Assembly (NCBI GenBank): GCA_029224185.1
Contig: CM055206.1
Location: 11,140,683 to 11,204,682 of the forward strand
Length of the DNA: 64,000 nucleotides
Reading direction: 5' to 3'
Source of the DNA: Karalla daura
Taxonomy: Eukaryota; Chordata; Actinopteri; Chaetodontiformes; Leiognathidae
Shown here: positions 57,681 through 64,000 of the stretch, in pieces
Position numbering within the stretch: the stretch's first letter is position 1
How the letters are laid out: the number at the start of each line of letters is the position of its first letter
The notes under the pieces: model-generated
The model's database searches: none
The model's input: the letters and a program-made list of their open reading frames with translations, nothing else
Told to the model about the DNA's origin: nothing
Position numbers and translations under genes: made by a program

Positions 57681-59339
57681 AAAACCACATCTCACAGCAA
57701 GGGATTATGGGTGCAGCTATTCTTCATCTCATTGTGGCTCAACAACAGGCAGAGTGTGGGGTGGCAGGCAGGCGTTTACGTCGCCGGACGAAGAATGGAC
57801 CAGACTCGTCGAGGGACAGGTGCCATGTGGCAGAGGATGTGCGGGGACACAGATGGGGACCCCTGGAAAACTTGGGGGACCGCGCGAGCAGCCAAGGGCC
57901 TCCCACCCGTACCTGTGCTGTGAATGCTGCAGCTGAACGGGATCCGGCACCTGTTCTAAGCAGATACAGACGACCAGCAAAGGCACAGAGGGAGGCCAGC
58001 ACATGGCTGCCAACCCAGGGAAGGAGAAGGCTAGATTTCCATTTACCCATAAGCGCATCCTGATTAGCAAATCGGCACAGGATTTGCTGCAGAATGTAAC
58101 TAAAAAGGATTGAGAAATGTGCTGTCTTCCAAAACTATGTGCATTTCAGTAAACACTCCACATTAATATGAGCTCTCCAGTTTTGTGTTCCTTTTTTTGT
58201 TGTTGCTGAAAGCAGAATTTATATTTAAAAGTTGAAAGAAATCAATCATTACGTTTTAAACAAGTGAGTCAAAATGATTGTGCATGTCCTAATTTTACAG
58301 CCTGGCCCGCATTGGCCTCTTACTCCCTTGTAGCCTGCCTTGCACTGCTCTGATGAGTGTGCTGCAGCACTATCGGGCTTGTTTTTGACTGCTGCAGATT
58401 CTCCCTGGGGTGGTGTAACTCTTCACCTCGATGTGGAGGAGGATGTTCCTATTGTGCTTCCTAATTGCAGTGTGGTTGTTCCATTTAAGAGATAGAACAT
58501 CCTTATCTGTTCCATGTGTGATGTTGCATTGTGAGAATTACTGGAGGAGGAGCCGCATAGCATTTCTGATTCAGGTTTTAATTTAGACGATTATAATATC
58601 ACCGTTTGGGTTTTCATTTTCTAACAGCTGTGTGAAAAATGTGTTGAAAGCGCAGAGGACCTGGCTAATTTCTGCTGAGTTTGGACAGCTCTACAGCAGT
58701 CCTCTTTTGAGGTGTTTGTGAAAATCACCGGCGAACACCCGTCCAGACTTTTCAGTGAATATTTTTACACATTATTCCTTTAGAAGGTCCACATGTCTTT
58801 GATCTTGAGTCACTCCCCGTCTTTTCCATCTTAGTGGGCCCACACTCTGCCATCGTGCGTCTGGCCCCGTCGTTCCTGCACCGTTTACTCAGCATGCATC
58901 CTGAATAGCAGACGCACTAATGATTGAGATGAGTGACGGTATAAGCTCAGCCGTGTGAGAGGGCCCCTTTTAACAGCTACTGTGGAGGATAGACAAAGCA
59001 AACCACCAGGCTGCCTGATGACAGCTCATGAGACCCACTACGTTCCATTATGGCTGATATGTTAAAGAAAATATCATTCCGAAAATTAGAGCAAAGTAGG
59101 AGTTACATCAAATTACAATATGAAACAAAGCAACTGCTATCCAGCAGTTTTCCTGCTGTTTGAAAGTATTAAGTTGCATTAAACTACGACTTAGACTGTA
59201 AATAAATATATCTGTATGACTTCTCTAAATGTTAGTTAACATCTCGTTAAGAAAGAGAGAGAAACTCTGTAGCGAATCCCAAACATTAAAATGATTTTTT
59301 ATAAATTATTTTCACTTTAAGACTACAAATAGATGTTAG

Positions 59340-60330
59340 TCTTTTGGAGCTTCCTGTATCTTCTTCCTCTTATTTTTTCCTGTTTCTGGATACTCCAGGA
59401 AGTAGCCCATCCTCATTGTCTTCTCAGTCGACTTCTATAATGTTGAGCTGTGCAAAGAGTGCTTCGGTTATTCTGATGACTAAGGATTCAAATTTATCAT
59501 TCCTGTTTAAGATCGGAAATTATCTTTGATTATCTTTTTTTTCTCTAGGTTGAGGCTCCAGACATTGGATCATACATTTTGTCTTCTTTGTATTCCCCAT
59601 GGTATCCACTATGCAGCACAGTGTACTTGAGAAACTGTTATTCTTCGGAGTAAACTCAAAAAGAAGTGTTGTTGATTTCTTCATTGTCTTCCTCCTCTGT
59701 TTTTCTCTTTCTGGAGGATCCAGGATGTGGGTCGCCCACATCTGTATCATCCTTCCTACTGTCATCAGAGCTGCTGTCTGTGACTTTATCTTCACTCTTA
59801 AGTGTTCTGCTGGGCTGCTCTCTTCATCTTCATCGTCCTCGTCTTTCCCTTGACTGTGAGTTCACCATATGCCATCTGTATTTGACTGATGCTCTCTGAA
59901 TCTTCTTCATCGCCCTCTCTAAGCCTCTTTCTTCAGTCTGCAGAGCTTGGGTTGTGAATCGCTCCTTCCACGTCCTCAACACTGTTGTTAACAGCTTCAT
60001 TGCTGCTTTCTGCATTGTCGTCCACATCACTATTTGTATTGCTATCTGCAAATTCATCCCCCCACCTAAAACCTTCTTACTCCTCATCAAGCTCGTCTTG
60101 AAGCCAAGGTGCACTGGGCCTCATGGAATTAGCAGGATGTTTCTTGACAAAAATAAAACTGGAAAAAATACGACCTCCTCAACTTCCTCAACATCATTAT
60201 CATTGTGAGCTGGATGCCTGGGTTGTACATCACCACCTGCCAGATGGTTCATAACTCTATAGATTGGGCCTCGTTTTACTAATTGTAAGAAAATCAACAG
60301 GTTGCTCTGTCTCCTCCATACAGTGTACAT
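59340..60330 (-). pseudogene. Decayed charged-repeat gene, copy B (inverted relative to copy A)
   Basis: On the minus strand the sequence reads …LAGGD…HPAHNDN…EEV…LSRNILLIP, then a stop where copy A has Arg (CGA to TGA, at about 60121). It continues EGFRWGDEFADSN after another stop, then DPHPGSSRKRKTEEE and a final EEEDTGSSKRL. It is colinear with 1-900 of the window, including the untranslatable parts between repeats (for example 'gaatacaa' before the third motif). It has an 18-bp insertion encoding FFPVLF-type residues and an extra terminal repeat unit at 59350-59520. In-frame stops and small deletions mark it as a pseudogene. The original function is unknown to me. Confidence 0.6.
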
Positions 60331-63300
60331 CCTAGGACTTCATCAGGTGTTAGGCTTGAGTTTCAGACCTTAGATGAAAAGGTATGAAGTCTCAGGAAAA
60401 CTTCTGTCAGTCCTCAGACTAAACTGGTGTGCTGTCTTGTATGAGACATAGAATATTCTTAATAAATTGAGCTGAGTTGATTTTCTCCAGAAATGTGTCC
60501 GTTATTCAGTTTGGGAAGCATTCTTCCAGCAGCAGTGAAAGTCTCCATCACCCAAGGTTCTCCCTGATGACTGTAAATCCAGCATGTATCTCAACTGACT
60601 GTTCCGACATAGAGGAACAACAAACCTCACTCACCAGTGCTCATCCAGAAATGAAGTACGTCACTGGTGACACACGGCATTTCCGTTACCTTGATGTGCT
60701 TTGTTTACGTTCAGATTTTCTGGGTAAGACTGCTCCTCACTGACCTTGGCAATGGGCCACTCTGGCATCATTTCCACGCTCACTCCCATTCCTCCGACCT
60801 TACGTTATACAGGAGTCGTACGTGGGATGTTGTTGATGTCTGAGCTTGAAGGAATCCCTTCCTGCTGGATGCTCAGCCCTGTTTCCTTAAAGACCCGACA
60901 TCAAAAATGAGACACGCGGAAATGACTCACACAGTTCTCCCCAGAGTTCAGACACTTCAACTTAAGTACCATGTTGACAGGTTCAAAACAGGACATGAGC
61001 TGGATGGGTCTATGTTTATTGCAGATGGCAGAATACTTAAGAGCAGTGATAGCTGAAAGCTCCGATAAGCAAACCAAGCAGCTACAGTCACGTATCCACT
61101 ATGTCCAATCAGGTGCCGCACAAAGACTGAATTCCCTAAAGATTAGTATTAACAGTCTTTAACTGCCAGTGTGCAGGGTTTTTATTTTTCAACATACGTA
61201 GGAGCCATCAGGTTGCTAAAGACTAACAATATGATTGATGACAAATTGTGTTTTCAGATTAAGGATGTTGCAACTGTTTGGTACAAAGCGGGTAAGGTAA
61301 CTGATGGATGGATGCTTCTTTGGCTACAGAGAAACACCTCCTATGTTAGCAAATAAGAGATGGGATCAGATGTGATCCCATTGATTTAGTAAATATTGCT
61401 TCTGTATTATTTTTCCCATGCAGTATAAAGAGAGGTTATAAAGTATCACGATCCTGTTACCTGTACAAAAAAGAGTGATTTTATGTTGGCCCAAGAAGCT
61501 AAACTTTATAATAAGCTGTTTAGAGTTTCTTTCCCATTGTCTTATTAAATATTCTATATCACCTTCAGTATCTTTTTCAGTTACCCAGTGTTGTGTGGTG
61601 AAATACATTCCAAAAACTAAATGAGTAATTTGATTAAAATTAATAAAAAAATTCAATATTCAGCAAGCTCTTGAACTCAGGCCCAGAGTGATGCAACCGG
61701 CCTTTCGTGTTAAAGTTGCAAATCGTTTCCCCTTATTTAGAATGGACAAAAGCTCACACAAGCAACAGGAAATTGTCTTGGAGTCTGTATCTACACAGAG
61801 TGGAGACAGTGGAGTTATACGGTGGATGTTGGAGGTTTTCTGTGGCTAAGCACCTAGTGGCCATCAGAAGACTCTAAGCCAGGGATAGTTATTTCCGTGG
61901 CATTTCCCTTTGCACAGCTCCTTCGTTGAAATGACATGATAGATGCAAGTAGGAATGAAAACACTTGAGAGGAGCTGTTCAGTAATATCAAACAAACAGA
62001 AATAATTTTCTACCCAAGGATAGACCACTGACAGTCAGACTGTGCAGCAGTGGCGGCTCTTAGGTAACAGGATTGTCACTTGCATCATCTCTAATTTTAG
62101 AGTAGTAGGAAGTAAAAATAGTTTGTGCAGCTAAAAACATGAATAATGCTGGACACAAATATATTACATATGCATATAAATACATGTGCATGCAAACATG
62201 GGAACACAAAACTATTAGAGCATATTGACAAACTGCTGCACTTGGCATTTTAGTAATGGTGTTAAAGTTAACACAATCGTGTGTTGAATGTTGATGTACA
62301 TCATTAAATGCACAATTCTAAAACAGTGAAACAGAGAAATACATTACCTTTCAATTCTCAAATGTACATATCTGGAAAAGAAGTCAGTGAGGAAGCTGTC
62401 AATGAGGTGAGCGTATCAGTACAATTGGATCATAAATACATTCTCCAGAAGTTTTTTCTGAACATAGAACAGGACTTTCTCCAGTCATGGGCCTGCTGCA
62501 GTGGGATTGTGTCAATGTGCTTTGTGTGTAGAAGTGTCATCAAGGAGCCTTCCTATGGTTATATTTACCCTCCCTGTGATCCCCCCATGACCACACAGTG
62601 ACAGGTATAGGTGAAAGTGTGAACAGAGGTAAAGCCTGTCTGGACCGTCATTACCATGCGATTGAACTTGCATTCAATGAGTGTGTTGTTTTCCCTCTGC
62701 CTCTTATTGCTTTTATTTTCTTTTATTGTTTTGTTCCATAGGGAGGGAGAGATGACCGATGGTCTCTTTTTAAGTTCAACTTTTTTTTTCACAATGTTTT
62801 TTTTCACATTCATTACTTGAGATACTTTCATTCACATTAACCTTAATGAATAATGAGTAATTACAATGAAAGTTTCTTGAATTCAAGAAACTATGCATGC
62901 CATGATCTTAGTATTTGATATCTCACCAGGAAAGATAGCCTGTAATTATTATGTTCATGCGGTAGGTCTTCTCTCTGACAGCTCAGATTGATGAATAACG
63001 TTACATAATAACAAAACAACATCAGAACAGTGAACACTCAAGTTAGAGTATTCATCACATCTTATCTTCCACCAAACCTCAAAGTCTCACCGTTGAACTG
63101 GAAGCGTTTATCTGATTTCTGCTTCCTGGGCGTAGAGCTCTCTGCAGCCCTGTTAGTCCTGCCACACGGCAGGTTGTATCCTAATTAGCCTTGATATTTA
63201 AACTGCAGCCAGGACGGGGGAGTGCTAAGCCTGAGCATCAGCGCACACGTGTTGGCTTGACGTATGACAAGCTTCAGGGCAGCTTCAGGACGTCCCGCTG

Positions 63301-64000
63301 TGACTGTCATCCAAAGTTCCTTGACATGGTAGAGGCTAGACAGGGCTCTGAAATCACTTTTAATCATATTTCAATCAATTAAATGCAGACTTCTAACTCT
63401 AGACGGCCGTTCCTCTGTAGGTTCATGAGGCTGTTAAAACCCTGGGAAGCTGCCGGTGGATTCCTTTCTATGGGAAAAATATTGTGTCAGAAGTGAGACA
63501 TCTCATTAGGACAGAAATCACCTCATACCATGACTCAGGCTGACATGAGTAAGGGGAGGTCTCAGCAGTCACTCACTCACAGTCATGACTCAGCAGGGGT
63601 CGTTTCCCCTCCAGTAAGTCAGGACACAATAAATCTGCCCACATCACGTCAACTCCACCCCGCTGCAACCCATCAAGCTCCTTAAGACTGACGACGGGTG
63701 GCAGCATGGGGGCTTGCCCCACTGTGTGTGTGTGAGAGTGTGTGTGTGTATAGGCTTTGTGGGGGTGGGTGTTCCTGTCATGGAGTACTTCTTGAAACTC
63801 CTGGCATTGCAGGGTGGGACAGGCATGTTGCCTGCGAGCCTGCGATAAGGGCAAACGTGTACATATTCTCCGGAGGCCCCCTTTGTGTTTTAAAAAGGAG
63901 CATGCTGACCCCAGGTGGTATGTACACAGGGAAAGTATGTAGTCTCCGAAAAGGCCAAACACACACTGTACGCTCTTTTCCTGTAGGCGTGGTTGAGTTT
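60331..64000. other. Intergenic or unresolved region, no gene recognised
   Basis: AT-rich sequence with only short open frames. It lies upstream of copy B on the minus strand, so it could hold its earlier exons, but I could not assemble any with splice signals. A TG-rich run sits at 63722-63751. Confidence 0.5.

Larger units (their letters stand above)
54371..59330. other. Intergenic region downstream of sox7
   Basis: No gene is recognised on either strand. It contains a CA-rich run (54565-54600), C-rich stretches (54920-54955), (CA)n (57656-57680) and one fish transposon-type fragment (57143-57196). Regions around 55300-55960 and 58280-59050 are unique-looking and could hold distal enhancers, but nothing specific supports this. 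Confidence 0.55.

Noticed and set aside
57507..58070. Several overlapping open frames on both strands downstream of sox7
   Set aside because: They pass through a CA microsatellite, show no motif, and frames on both strands are equally open, as expected by chance in GC-richer DNA.
1..64000. CRISPR arrays, rRNA genes, tRNA genes, bacterial-type operons or defence systems
   Set aside because: The window is vertebrate nuclear DNA. I saw no spaced direct repeats, no tRNA A/B-box pair that folds convincingly, and no rRNA sequence.

Overview
The window looks like nuclear DNA of a teleost fish, probably a percomorph-like species. The evidence is spliced genes with GT-AG introns, dense microsatellites (CA, GATA, TTC, TA, CATA) and interspersed sequences typical of fish genomes. 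I cannot name the species. All four intact genes lie on the + strand in the order mtmr9 - tdh - pinx1 - sox7. From memory, this is the gene set of human 8p23.1.

Layout. (a) 1-960: a decayed, highly charged repetitive gene copy. (b) 961-4600: intergenic DNA with old repeats. (c) 5048-12559: mtmr9, ten coding exons joining to 549 codons plus stop, a catalytically dead myotubularin. Its last intron holds a CpG-rich block. (d) 12.7-17.4 kb: intergenic. (e) 17.6-18.9 kb: two separate TATA-type promoter/leader-exon candidates. They precede tdh (19577-22423, eight coding exons, 374 aa), an intact mitochondrial L-threonine 3-dehydrogenase. (f) 23.5-29.3 kb: intergenic, with three fish-type repeats in the wider region. 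(g) 29348-47840: pinx1, seven coding exons, 401 aa. It starts with a 19-base coding exon, and its 11.4 kb sixth intron is full of CNE-like sequence and one CpG island. (h) 51535-53645: sox7, two exons, 401 aa, with a TATA box about 250 bp upstream of the ATG. (i) 54.4-59.3 kb: intergenic. (j) 59340-60330, minus strand: a second decayed copy of the gene seen at 1-960. (k) 60.3-64 kb: no recognisable gene.

The four genes do not form a pathway. MTMR9 is a phosphoinositide-phosphatase adaptor, TDH a mitochondrial enzyme, PinX1 a nucleolar/telomerase regulator and Sox7 a SoxF transcription factor. They are most likely held together by regulation: the large pinx1 introns look like a reservoir of developmental enhancers, most plausibly for sox7 (inference).

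Exon boundaries were read by eye from splice consensus, reading phase and recalled family sequences. The reading phase closes exactly in all four genes. Conservation claims about non-coding DNA are impressions from base composition and motif content, not alignments.
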